A stretch of DNA of 64,000 nucleotides from JAJEDW01 sp963555775 (GTDB lineage: Bacteria; Acidobacteriota; Terriglobia; 20CM-2-55-15). The stretch is from positions 558,001 to 622,000 of the forward strand of contig CAUVWY020000009.1 of assembly GCA_963555775.3 (NCBI GenBank), in the 5' to 3' direction. How positions within the stretch are numbered: position 1 is the stretch's first letter; each line of letters begins with the position of its first letter. The notes beneath the pieces are model-generated. The model saw only the letters and a list, made by a program, of their open reading frames with translations. It did not search any database and was not told where the DNA came from. Positions 8,747-17,202 of the stretch are shown here, one piece after another. Position numbers and translations under genes: made by a program.

Positions 8747-10228
8747 CTAATTCATTCCCGCCATCTCGGTTGCAAATATTAGTGCCATGCCCCCGCCGCG
8801 TACATCGCGATCCAGAATCGCGGCGCGGGAGAGGTAGTCGTCCAGAGTGTCCTGCTTGTTGGTCGATTCGCAGACATCCACCAGAACCCCATCGGGACCG
8901 GTTCGTCGAAGCACCGCCTGCCAAGCGTCGTCGACCCTTTCCCGATAGGTGTCCCCGTCGAGCCATCCGTTTCGAATCCCCCGAAGCATAGCCGTCGCAA
9001 TCATCGCCGTCGAGGAATATTCGGCATAGGAACCGGGGTAGTCGATGACTTCGTGCCACATGCCGTCAGCGTCCTGATACTCGGCGAGTTCCGCCATGTG
9101 ATTCCTGAAATACCCGACGATCCGCTCGTAGCCGGGATGGTCGGCGGGAAAGTCCGACAGCGTCAAGGCAAGGCCCAGCGCGGGAAAGGCATTGCCGCGG
9201 CTCCAGGCCGCTTCACTCAACGGAGAGTGGCGATAGAGCCCGTCCGGCCGCAGGTCCAGTTCCCGCATGAAGTCGATATGCCGGGCCGCCATGTCGAAGT
9301 ACCGTCGTTCGCCGGTGAGTACGCCCGCCTTGGCCAGCAGCGGTCCGGTCATGAAGAAATAATCGCTCATTTCGCCGTGGAACGGCATCGATTCATTCAT
9401 CCGTCCGTTTTCGTCGAACCCGAGATCGGCGGCCGCACGAACCAGGTTCGCAAAACGTTCGTCCCCGGTGCGTTCGGCGAGTTCGGCAAACACCAGGTGC
9501 CCGGCCAACGTGAGTGAACTGGCGCGGGCCAGATTGTCCCGGGTCAGATACGGGGACGCCAGCGATTGGACCGCCGCGACATCTCCCATTCGAAGGCGGC
9601 CGATCAACGCCATGCCCGGCAGGTAGGTCAAAGAATCGAAATCGTGTCCATAGACCGTGGCCAGTTCCCGGGCCAGTTGCACCGGAGTACGCATCAGACG
9701 CCGCTCAATCTCCAGCCGGGCCGCTGACGGCGGCACCCCGGATACAGCGCCAATGCCTTCAAGGGGGCGGGCCGGAATGCTTCCGATTCCCGCGACGTCG
9801 TTCGATGACAGTGCATCGGCCAGTCCGTAGTCGTCGGCGCCGGCGATCAGGACGAGGTCCGGCGCGTGAACGCCGATCCACCGCCACAGGGCATGCGATT
9901 CCTTATTGTCACGGTAGGCGACGCCGCTGGGAGGAAACTCCAGAGCGTTGCCGTCGGGGTTTGCCAGGGGGATTCCGATAGCGTCGATATGGCGCTCGAA
10001 TGGCGGCGTGTCTTCAAGCGCGCGAAGCGCCTGCGTGACGGCGCCGACCGACGAATCGCTTCCGCCGAGGCCCCCGATGATCAGAACCGTCGGCGTGTCT
10101 TCAGCCATCGAATCGACCGACCGGGCGCGAATGACGATACCGCTCGAAGCCAGCCCGACGTTCCACTCTTCGGCAGCGGCGGCGGGAAGGGCGAGCATCA
10201 GGGTCAGAAACGGGGAGAGCATGCGCAT
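8747..10228 (-). CDS. Secreted protein: degenerate M14-like domain fused to GH88/105-like hydrolase
   Basis: 493 aa, start ATG 10228, 2 nt after the stop of the upstream gene. A signal peptide ends near AAAAEE. The N-terminal half resembles an M14 carboxypeptidase/deacylase fold (VLIIGGLGG, IPLANPDGN, HALWRWIGVHAPDLVLIAGA). The zinc ligands are gone: the usual HGxE reads GGSD and the later LHS His reads IAGA. The C-terminal half (from about residue 200) is an (alpha/alpha)6 barrel like GH105 unsaturated glycuronyl hydrolases (DYFFMTGPLLAKAG, AWSRGNAFPALGLAL, GMWHEVIDYPGSYAEYSSTAM). It likely acts on oligosaccharides in the periplasm. Exact activity unknown. Confidence 0.72.
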   Translation of the reverse strand: MRMLSPFLTLMLALPAAAAEEWNVGLASSGIVIRARSVDSMAEDTPTVLIIGGLGGSDSSVGAVTQALRALEDTPPFERHIDAIGIPLANPDGNALEFPPSGVAYRDNKESHALWRWIGVHAPDLVLIAGADDYGLADALSSNDVAGIGSIPARPLEGIGAVSGVPPSAARLEIERRLMRTPVQLARELATVYGHDFDSLTYLPGMALIGRLRMGDVAAVQSLASPYLTRDNLARASSLTLAGHLVFAELAERTGDERFANLVRAAADLGFDENGRMNESMPFHGEMSDYFFMTGPLLAKAGVLTGERRYFDMAARHIDFMRELDLRPDGLYRHSPLSEAAWSRGNAFPALGLALTLSDFPADHPGYERIVGYFRNHMAELAEYQDADGMWHEVIDYPGSYAEYSSTAMIATAMLRGIRNGWLDGDTYRERVDDAWQAVLRRTGPDGVLVDVCESTNKQDTLDDYLSRAAILDRDVRGGGMALIFATEMAGMN

Positions 10229-10230
10229 GT

Positions 10231-11961
10231 CTACCAGAACCTTTGTTCCACGTATCCGTAGAACGCGTTCCGCCCGCCAGTAGTGTCCCGGCCGTAGAGG
10301 GCGGTGAATGAAGTCGTCGGCGTCTCGAACCGCAGGCCGGCGCCGACATCGTGAAACCATTTCTCCTGACTCAATACGCGCTGATGATCGAACACCCTGG
10401 CCGAGTCGTAAAACGCCACCGCACTGACCTCGACAAAGGGGATTCCAAGACTGTCGAACAAGGGCACGGTCACGAGCCGGTGCCGGATGTCCGTGTTGAC
10501 GAGAACGAAGTCGGTGCCGGCAGGGGATCGTCCGTAGTGGCCCTCGCCTGACGAAACATGGGCGCGCAACGGGTAATCGGTCACGCTGCCCAACCCCAGG
10601 ACAAAGTAATGATCGATCGGCAACTCTCCACGCGCGACGCCTCCCGCAAGAGAAAATTCCAATGTTGTTCTGTCGTCTTTATCAAGATACACGCGGTTTG
10701 CCAACTGGACCGATCCGCCGCTGAAATCAAAGTGCCCCAAAATCGATTCCCGGGCAATGAATACGTTCGCACGGATCTGATTCCGGTACCGCCCTGTCAG
10801 CGGGCGCAGAACCGTCCCGAGTTTCAAGGTGGCTGAATTGCGCTCATCCAGGCCCAACCCGGGGATTATTCCCGTGACGTCTCGATTACGATATTCGAAT
10901 CCTCCCCGAATTTCCGCCTTGTAGTGCGGTATGACCCTGAAATCCAGGCCAAAGCTGTTGACCTTGTAGTCGAAACGGGCGTCGGACGGATACCCGTTTC
11001 CCAAGGGGATCGAAAGGTCCCAGCGTTCGGATCGCCAAGTGTCGAAGAACTCGATCACCGGCAGGCCCGGTAGCGGCAGCGGGACGATGACCCGCCCCTG
11101 AAGCCGGCGGCGGTCCGCGTCCCAGCGATAGCTGGATTGCCAGACAATGCCCGAGTTGCCCAGGTCGTTCAGGTCGAAGTAGGCGATCTGGATCGGCAGC
11201 CCGCGAACCAGGCCAAACAGTACTCGCCCCGGCGAATTGGTTCGGGCGGTGGTGCGGATGATCGCATTGTAGAGATCCGGGGCCGGCGAGGGTTCGATCT
11301 CGAGCCCGACGTTGGAATACAGCTGGGTGGCGAACAGCCGTTCCTCGGATAATTGCCACTGCTCGTAAGTGAGGACGCCGCCAGAGTCGAACGTGAGTCC
11401 CCTTGGGGTGGCCCGGTCAAGAAAACCGGGAGAAAAGTTCTGAAAGATGTTGTCGATACGGGGCTGGTCGATGGAATTCCAGACTGCCAGCGCTTCTTCG
11501 ACCCCGCCTTCCGACATCCGGATCGATGCCAGCAGGTCGGCGGCATATGTGTCGGAGGGATCGATGATCAATGCACGCTCAAGAGCTTCAACGGCGGAAT
11601 CGATGTTGCGTTCCGCAACGTGAATGTTTGCGGTTTCGGCGAGAAAGCGGGAATCGGGGGGATAGCGGGCCCCGGCCTCCGCAAAAAGCTCCAGTGCCCG
11701 GTCGTACTGCAAAAGATCGGCATGCGCGAGACCCAGGGCGAGATAAGCCTCGGGCGACGGGTTGGTTTCGATCTCGGAGGTCAGGTTCTCGATGGCTTCG
11801 AGCGTTTCCGTCGTGGTCGCCGCTTCCCGCGCCAGTTGTACATTACCGGACTCCTGGGCGGCGAGCGGTTGCGCGAATGTCAGAAAACCGGCCCCAAGGG
11901 CCAAAATTAATGCCCGGCGGGTACTTTCGTCTAGACTTGGTAGACCTATGGTGTCCGGCAT
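10231..11961 (-). CDS. Outer-membrane beta-barrel protein with N-terminal TPR repeats
   Basis: 576 aa from ATG 11961, chosen because a signal peptide follows (ALILALGAGFLTFAQPLAAQ). TPR-like helices cover about residues 45-180 (EAYLALGLAHADLLQYDRAL, AVEALERALIIDPSDTYAA). The rest is beta-rich and ends in YGYVEQRFW, the aromatic C-terminus of outer-membrane barrels; it may be an Omp85/ShlB-like barrel, but I see no POTRA domain. It is the first gene of the operon with the GH105-like and dioxygenase genes. The divergent gene starts only 21 nt away. Confidence 0.65.
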   Translation of the reverse strand: MPDTIGLPSLDESTRRALILALGAGFLTFAQPLAAQESGNVQLAREAATTTETLEAIENLTSEIETNPSPEAYLALGLAHADLLQYDRALELFAEAGARYPPDSRFLAETANIHVAERNIDSAVEALERALIIDPSDTYAADLLASIRMSEGGVEEALAVWNSIDQPRIDNIFQNFSPGFLDRATPRGLTFDSGGVLTYEQWQLSEERLFATQLYSNVGLEIEPSPAPDLYNAIIRTTARTNSPGRVLFGLVRGLPIQIAYFDLNDLGNSGIVWQSSYRWDADRRRLQGRVIVPLPLPGLPVIEFFDTWRSERWDLSIPLGNGYPSDARFDYKVNSFGLDFRVIPHYKAEIRGGFEYRNRDVTGIIPGLGLDERNSATLKLGTVLRPLTGRYRNQIRANVFIARESILGHFDFSGGSVQLANRVYLDKDDRTTLEFSLAGGVARGELPIDHYFVLGLGSVTDYPLRAHVSSGEGHYGRSPAGTDFVLVNTDIRHRLVTVPLFDSLGIPFVEVSAVAFYDSARVFDHQRVLSQEKWFHDVGAGLRFETPTTSFTALYGRDTTGGRNAFYGYVEQRFW

Positions 11962-11982
11962 CCGGATGATTATAGTTTCTCG

Positions 11983-12528
11983 ATGAGATACTTCTGCTGT
12001 TTTCTTCTGGCGTTGTGGGTTGGGCTGGCCGGTACTGCCGACGCACAGGACATCACCGTTTTTGGCGGGTTTCAGCATCCCGGCGCCATCAGGCTGACCC
12101 AGACGATAGAGTCGGTCACGGGGTCGGCCAAGCAGGTTCTGAACGATGCCAAGAACTTCGGTGTATTCGGAGTTCGTTTGTATCGATCGAACGCGTCACT
12201 CGGTCTCGAACACACGGTGGCGTTCAGTCCCAACTTCGTGAATTCCGACGCCAGAGCCTTTTTTTACAACACGAATCTTCGCGTTGAGTTGCCCGCCCCG
12301 CTCATACGTCCCTACGTCACAGCCGGCGCCGGTCTCGTCTATGCCGGCGGTGACGGTCCGGCGGCGTTCGGCAGCAACTTCGCCTACAACTATGGCGGTG
12401 GACTGAGGGTGTCATTGTTGGGCACGGGCGGCGTCCGCCTCGATGTTCGCGGCTATTCGATCCGTGGCGTTGAAGACCAGACCCTCAAGGTTCTGGAGTC
12501 CAGCATCGGCATTTTCTTCTCTTTTTGA
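11983..12528 (+). CDS. Small outer-membrane beta-barrel protein
   Basis: 181 aa. A signal peptide ends at GTADAQD. The mature part alternates hydrophobic residues, with glycine-rich strands (PYVTAGAGLVYAGGDG, FAYNYGGGLRVSL) and a terminal Phe (GIFFSF), as in 8-stranded OmpW/OmpA-like barrels. A TATAGT box ends 6 nt before the ATG and no ribosome site is visible, so the mRNA may be leaderless. Role unknown; it could be a porin-like or structural surface protein. It is divergent from the TPR/barrel gene. Confidence 0.65.
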   Translation: MRYFCCFLLALWVGLAGTADAQDITVFGGFQHPGAIRLTQTIESVTGSAKQVLNDAKNFGVFGVRLYRSNASLGLEHTVAFSPNFVNSDARAFFYNTNLRVELPAPLIRPYVTAGAGLVYAGGDGPAAFGSNFAYNYGGGLRVSLLGTGGVRLDVRGYSIRGVEDQTLKVLESSIGIFFSF

Positions 12529-12551
12529 ACAATATGGGCGTTTAATTCCCC

Positions 12552-13772
12552 ATGCGCCCACGTTCCTGTCAGGTATTTTGCCGATCATTCGCCTTCGTTG
12601 TCATCGTTCTGATGCTGGCCGGCGCGCCGACGGCGCCTGCCGTCCCCGTGTCGGTCGAAGGGTTGCGGGCCACCATCGAACGGTTGACCGACTCCGCGCT
12701 CTCGGGACGCCGCTCGGGCACACCGGGTGCGTTCGAAGCCGCGGACTATATTTACGGGCGGTTCACCGCGATGGGGCTCGAGACGCAGTTTCAGGAACTG
12801 GATGAACGGCGCCGAAACGTCGTTGCGCGTTTCGGGGATGCGGCGGAGCACATCGTGGTCGGAGCGCACTACGACGGTCAAGGACGCGGAAATCCCGGTG
12901 CCAGCGACAACGCTGCCGGAGTGGCGGTCATGTTGGAATTGGCGCGCGATTTGACCGAGGCTGAACTCGGAGTATCGGTGGTCTTCATCGCATTCGACGA
13001 TGAAGAACAGGGTTTGAACGGGGCACGATACTATGCGGACAATCCCGTCTATCCCCTCAGCCAAACCCGTACGGCTGTCATTCTCGATACGATGGGCCGA
13101 AGCTTCATCGATCTCGATCGATGGTTCCTGATGGTTCTCGGAACCGAGATGTCTCGGGCACTGGGAGCGATTGTCGCGGCCGAGGCCCATCCGGCCACGA
13201 TTCCCATTGGCACGGATCTGATCGGCGCCAGAAGCGATTTCGCACCGTTCGCCGCCCGCCGTGTTCCATATCTTTTTTTCACGAACGCCACTCACGCCGA
13301 CTATCACGGCCCGGGAGACACTCCGGACGCGATTCGCTACGACAGACTGCGGGACGATGCCGAGATGATCGGAAATGTGATCGAAGCTATTGCCCGCCTT
13401 CCGGAGAGGCCGGTTTACGAAGACGAACCTGTCTATCCGGTAGCCGAGGCTGAGAGCCTGCTGAGCATCGTGGGTCTGGTTGAAAACGAGCGCCCGGACC
13501 TTGCACAGGCGTACGGCGTGTTGTTCGACGACGCGCGAGTCCGAGTGGGGGCCGAGGCGTCGCGGTTGAACCTCCGGGTTGCGACCGACGTGCTGCTTGC
13601 GGCGGCAACGCCCCGGTTCGCCTTCTTTTCGCTGGCTTACCTTCTGGGTCCGCTCTATGAGACCGAAAACAAGACTGAAGTGGCGCTGGCCGCCTACAGG
13701 GAAGCCGTTCGGATGGCGCCTGACGCCGCGACGAGAAACACGATTCAGGAAAAAATCGACGCGCTCGACTAA
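12552..13772 (+). CDS. Secreted M28 family metallopeptidase
   Basis: 406 aa with an N-terminal signal anchor or peptide (FAFVVIVLMLAGAPTAPA). The di-zinc aminopeptidase motifs are in order: VVGAHYDGQG (His ligand), GASDNAAGVA (bridging Asp), AFDDEEQGLNGARYYA (catalytic Glu-Glu), ILDTMG (Asp) and HADYHGPGDT (His). M28 enzymes remove N-terminal amino acids from peptides. About 100 C-terminal residues beyond the catalytic domain look helical and TPR-like (TEVALAAYREAVRMAP). It starts 23 nt after the barrel gene, so the two may share a transcript. Confidence 0.88.
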   Translation: MRPRSCQVFCRSFAFVVIVLMLAGAPTAPAVPVSVEGLRATIERLTDSALSGRRSGTPGAFEAADYIYGRFTAMGLETQFQELDERRRNVVARFGDAAEHIVVGAHYDGQGRGNPGASDNAAGVAVMLELARDLTEAELGVSVVFIAFDDEEQGLNGARYYADNPVYPLSQTRTAVILDTMGRSFIDLDRWFLMVLGTEMSRALGAIVAAEAHPATIPIGTDLIGARSDFAPFAARRVPYLFFTNATHADYHGPGDTPDAIRYDRLRDDAEMIGNVIEAIARLPERPVYEDEPVYPVAEAESLLSIVGLVENERPDLAQAYGVLFDDARVRVGAEASRLNLRVATDVLLAAATPRFAFFSLAYLLGPLYETENKTEVALAAYREAVRMAPDAATRNTIQEKIDALD

Positions 13773-13827
13773 GTCCCCTTGCCCGCCGTCAAAACAAATC
13801 ATTTCAACTAAATTCTTGAAGCATTTA

Positions 13828-13847
13828 ATTCAAGCGTTCGCTTGAAT
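13828..13847. promoter_or_regulatory. Palindromic TetR-type operator upstream of tetR-RND operon
   Basis: The perfect palindrome ATTCAAGCGTTCGCTTGAAT (9-bp arms, TT centre) lies 30 nt before the regulator start. TTGAAT inside its right arm (13842-13847) and TAAACT at 13866 form a plausible -35/-10 pair with 18-bp spacing, so a bound repressor would cover the -35 box. This fits autoregulation by the TetR protein encoded next, relieved by a drug or metabolite ligand. Confidence 0.7.
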
Positions 13848-13877
13848 CACCCGTTTGAGTCTTGCTAAACTACGGGC

Positions 13878-14543
13878 ATGCCCGATACCAAGGTGCAAAT
13901 CCTGGACGCTGCGGAGTGCCTTTTTGCCGAGTACGGCATCGGAGCGATCCCTCTTCGGCGAATCATTGCCGAAGGCGGGGTAAATTCCGCGGCCATTCAC
14001 TATCACTTCGGTTCGAAGGAAGAACTGGTGAAGGCCGTCTTCAAGCGGCGTTTTGGTCCGCTCAACGCGCAACGGATCGAACTCCTGAATGAGATTTCCG
14101 ACGAAGCCGGCGACGGTCAACCCGGTGTCGAGGACGTCTGTTACGCGATTGTGGCGCCCGCGATGCGGCTGGGGCAGGGCACGGATTCCGGGCGACTCTT
14201 CCGTAGCCTGGCGGGCCGGCTCATGACCGAACCCCGGTACATGGAAGTCGTCTTCAGCGAATTGTTCGTCGAAGTCGACCGCCGATTCGATGCGCTTTTG
14301 AGCCGGGCCCTTCCCGACCTGCCCGAGGACGTGAGGGTGTGGCGCAAATTCATGGCGACGGGTTCAATGGCGTTCGTTCTTCGTGAACAGGACCTTATTG
14401 CGAAGGTGAGCCACGGACTTTGCGACACTTCCGATGTCGAGGTAACAATACGTCGTCTGGTGCGATTCATGGCGGCTGGCCTGAGCGCACCGGTGGCAGA
14501 AGCCGTTGAAGCCGCCGTGCCGGCGGAAAAGGGTTCCAGATGA
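13878..14543 (+). CDS. TetR/AcrR family transcriptional regulator
   Basis: 221 aa. The N-terminal helix-turn-helix is clear: ILDAAECLFAEYGIGAIPLRRII then VNSAAIHYHFGSKEELV (residues 8-55). The C-terminal ligand-binding part resembles the TetR C-terminal domain found with RND pumps. It overlaps the outer-membrane factor gene by 4 nt (ATGA) and heads the efflux operon. There is no ribosome site and a -10-like TAAACT ends only 6 nt before the ATG, so translation may be leaderless. It probably represses its own operon through the palindrome upstream. Confidence 0.92.
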   Translation: MPDTKVQILDAAECLFAEYGIGAIPLRRIIAEGGVNSAAIHYHFGSKEELVKAVFKRRFGPLNAQRIELLNEISDEAGDGQPGVEDVCYAIVAPAMRLGQGTDSGRLFRSLAGRLMTEPRYMEVVFSELFVEVDRRFDALLSRALPDLPEDVRVWRKFMATGSMAFVLREQDLIAKVSHGLCDTSDVEVTIRRLVRFMAAGLSAPVAEAVEAAVPAEKGSR

Positions 14544-16009
14544 AACGGTTGTTTGCCGCCGCGATTCTGTTTGCGCTGATGCTGACGGGTTGCGCCCGTC
14601 CGATGCCGGCTCCGGCGGCGCGTGACCTTCGCGTCCCGGTTCCGGAAGAATGGACGGGCGGGGAACTCGACAACGCGACGCTGGACTCGGACTGGTGGAC
14701 GTATTTTGACGATACCGGTCTTGACCGCGCCATCGGGGAAGCGCTCGAAGGGAGTCCCGACCTCCGCGCGGCGTCCGCGCGCATCGACGCCGCGTACGCG
14801 GACGCAAGGATTGCCGGCGCCGCACTGGATCCGGGCCTCGATCTGGTCCTGAGCCGCAGCCAGCAACGCCAGAACTTTATCGGGTTCCCCATTCCAGGCG
14901 CCGAATCCGGCAACGTCCTGAGCACGACTTCCACCAACTACGGTCTGCGCATGAACACCAGTTGGGAACCGGATTTTTGGGGACGGCTCCAGGCGGGTGA
15001 GGTTGCCGCGGTGACGGACCTTCGAACGCGGTACGTGGACCTGGCGGCCGCCCGGCTTTCGTTGACTGGACAGGTTGCCAAAGCCTGGTTTGCGGCCATC
15101 GAGGCCCAGCGCCAGTTGGATCTGGCCGCTGCTTCCCTCGACAGCTTCCGTCTTTCGGCCGATCTCGTACGTTCGCGCTTCGCAGCCGGGTTGCGTCCGC
15201 CACTGGATTTTCGTCTGGCGCTCACCGAAGTCGCGCGGTCCGAAGCGACGCTGGCACAATGGGAAGAACAACGCGACCGGACGGTCCGTCAATTCGAGGC
15301 CCTCATCGGGCGTTACCCTTCCGGTGAGTACCTGATTTCGGGGCGATTGCCGGAATTGCCTTTCAACGTGCCCGGAAGCCTGCCTTCGGAACTGGTGCAC
15401 CGCCGTCCCGATCTGGTCGCGGCCGAACTGAACCTGCTGGCCTCCGACGCGCGCCTTGCCGCGGCCGAGGCCGATTTGCGTCCCCGTTTCAACCTTACCG
15501 GCGGGACGGGCACCGCCAGCAACAACCTGATCAATCTGCTCAACAATAACCTCTTTATCTGGAGTTTTGTCGGCAACCTGACTCAGCCGTTGCTCGACGG
15601 CGGCCGGCTCCGGGCGACGGTCGACCGGAGCGCGAGCGTTGGCGACGAAACACTGGCGGTCTACGAGAGCCGCATTTTGCAAGCGTATCGAGAAGTGGAA
15701 TCGGCGCTCGCGGCCGAAGACGTGCTGGCCCGGCGCGAAGACGCTCTCCGCGAGGCAGTGGTTCAGTCCGTCGCGGCGGCGGATTTGGCCGAACAACGTT
15801 ACATCCTCGGCCTGACCGACATCATCACCGTGCTTTCGTCGCAGCGTACCGCGGATACTTCCGAAAGCCAGTTGATGACGTCGATCCGAAACCGTCTGGA
15901 CAATCGCGTGGACCTGCACGTTGCGTTGGGCGGAGGGTTCGATCTCAATGACATTCCGTCGGCGTTGGAACTGATGGCCGATTCGAATGCGGGTGGAGCA
16001 GAAGAATGA
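14540..16009 (+). CDS. Outer-membrane factor of RND efflux system (OprM/NodT type)
   Basis: 489 aa lipoprotein with signal peptide and lipobox LTGC (Cys17). Two repeated outer-membrane efflux (TolC-like) domains are visible, with typical segments NYGLRMNTSWEPDFWGRL, YVDLAAARLSLTGQVAKAWF, RRPDLVAAELNLLASDARLAAAEADLRPRF and FIWSFVGNLTQPLLDGG. It forms the trimeric exit duct through the outer membrane. The gene overlaps its neighbours by 4 nt on both sides, so stoichiometric production with regulator and adaptor is likely. Confidence 0.95.
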   Translation: MKRLFAAAILFALMLTGCARPMPAPAARDLRVPVPEEWTGGELDNATLDSDWWTYFDDTGLDRAIGEALEGSPDLRAASARIDAAYADARIAGAALDPGLDLVLSRSQQRQNFIGFPIPGAESGNVLSTTSTNYGLRMNTSWEPDFWGRLQAGEVAAVTDLRTRYVDLAAARLSLTGQVAKAWFAAIEAQRQLDLAAASLDSFRLSADLVRSRFAAGLRPPLDFRLALTEVARSEATLAQWEEQRDRTVRQFEALIGRYPSGEYLISGRLPELPFNVPGSLPSELVHRRPDLVAAELNLLASDARLAAAEADLRPRFNLTGGTGTASNNLINLLNNNLFIWSFVGNLTQPLLDGGRLRATVDRSASVGDETLAVYESRILQAYREVESALAAEDVLARREDALREAVVQSVAAADLAEQRYILGLTDIITVLSSQRTADTSESQLMTSIRNRLDNRVDLHVALGGGFDLNDIPSALELMADSNAGGAEE

Positions 16010-17193
16010 AGTTGTTGTTACGTATTTTGATTCCCTTGGCGGTACTCGCGGGCGCCGGCTACGCCACATACATCCTGGTCGAGAGCCGTCCGGCCCCGCC
16101 GATAAGAGTTGTCGAGGATCCGATCCAAACCGTCGAAACGATCGAAGCGGCGTTTGAAAACGTACTCCTCAGGGTGCGTTCCGAAGGTACCGTCGCTCCC
16201 CGAATCGAAACTGAACTGAATTCGGAGGTTGCCGGGATGGTTGTGGAGATCTCGCCTGCTCTCGTGGTGGGCGGTTTCTTTGAGGAAGGAGAGGTGCTGT
16301 TCCGTCTGGAGTCGCGCGAATACGAGTTGGCCGTGACGCGCTCGCGGGCTGCAATTGCCCAGGCGAATCTCCGCCTCGAAACCGAGCGGCAGGAAGCGGC
16401 TGTGGCCGAGCGGGAATGGCAACTTCTGGATATCGGGCGTCCGACTCCTCTCGCGCTGCGTGAACCCCAGATCGCCGAAGCCCTGGCGAGCCTGGCCTCG
16501 GCGGAGGCGGCGCTTTCACAGACCGAATACGACCTGGAACGCACCGTCGTGCGGGCGCCTTACGATGGACGTGTCCGAACCGAGCGTGTCGACGTCGGGC
16601 AGTTCGTCCAGCGGGGGGATTCCGTTGCGGACCTCTACTCGGTCGATGCCGCGGAGGTTCGTCTTCCGATTCCCGACGCCGAGTTGGCGTTTGTGGATCT
16701 TCCGCTGGCGTATCGAGACTCCGGCGGCGAAGACGTTTCGAAGCCGCGCGTCACCATAAGGGCACAGTTTGCCGGCGAAATGCACGAATGGATCGGTGTG
16801 ATCGAGCGGACCGAGGGAGAGATCGATCCCAGAACGCGGATGGTGAACGCGATCGCCCGGGTTGAGGATCCGTACTCGCGCAGTAGCAATCCCGGTCGTC
16901 CGCCGCTGGCCGTTGGGATGTTTGTCGAAGCCGAAATTCTGGGCCGTTCTTCGGGCGAGGTGGCCATTTTGCCGCGGTCGGCAATGCGTGCGGAAGATCA
17001 GGTTCTCGTCGTCGATCAGGAGGACAAACTCCGGTTCCGGAACGTCGATGTTTATCGAATGGAACGTGAGCGTGTGCTGGTGCGTGCGGGGATCGACCGG
17101 GGTGACCGCATTGTCGTATCCCCCCTGGAAACCGCGGTTGAGGGAATGACTGTAAATGTGCTGGGTTCAAATCCGGAAACCCCGAGCGACTAG
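16006..17193 (+). CDS. RND efflux periplasmic adaptor (membrane fusion protein)
   Basis: 395 aa. One N-terminal membrane anchor (LLLRILIPLAVLAGAGYATYIL) is followed by the adaptor order: beta-barrel strand (GTVAPRIETELNSEVAGMVVEI), lipoyl half, coiled-coil hairpin (about residues 105-165), second lipoyl half (VVRAPYDGRVRTERVDVGQFV) and a membrane-proximal domain at the C-terminus. It bridges the inner-membrane pump and the outer duct. The start overlaps the preceding stop by 4 nt; the pump gene follows after 9 nt. Confidence 0.95.
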   Translation: MKLLLRILIPLAVLAGAGYATYILVESRPAPPIRVVEDPIQTVETIEAAFENVLLRVRSEGTVAPRIETELNSEVAGMVVEISPALVVGGFFEEGEVLFRLESREYELAVTRSRAAIAQANLRLETERQEAAVAEREWQLLDIGRPTPLALREPQIAEALASLASAEAALSQTEYDLERTVVRAPYDGRVRTERVDVGQFVQRGDSVADLYSVDAAEVRLPIPDAELAFVDLPLAYRDSGGEDVSKPRVTIRAQFAGEMHEWIGVIERTEGEIDPRTRMVNAIARVEDPYSRSSNPGRPPLAVGMFVEAEILGRSSGEVAILPRSAMRAEDQVLVVDQEDKLRFRNVDVYRMERERVLVRAGIDRGDRIVVSPLETAVEGMTVNVLGSNPETPSD

Positions 17194-17202
17194 GGAAGAT
17201 CG

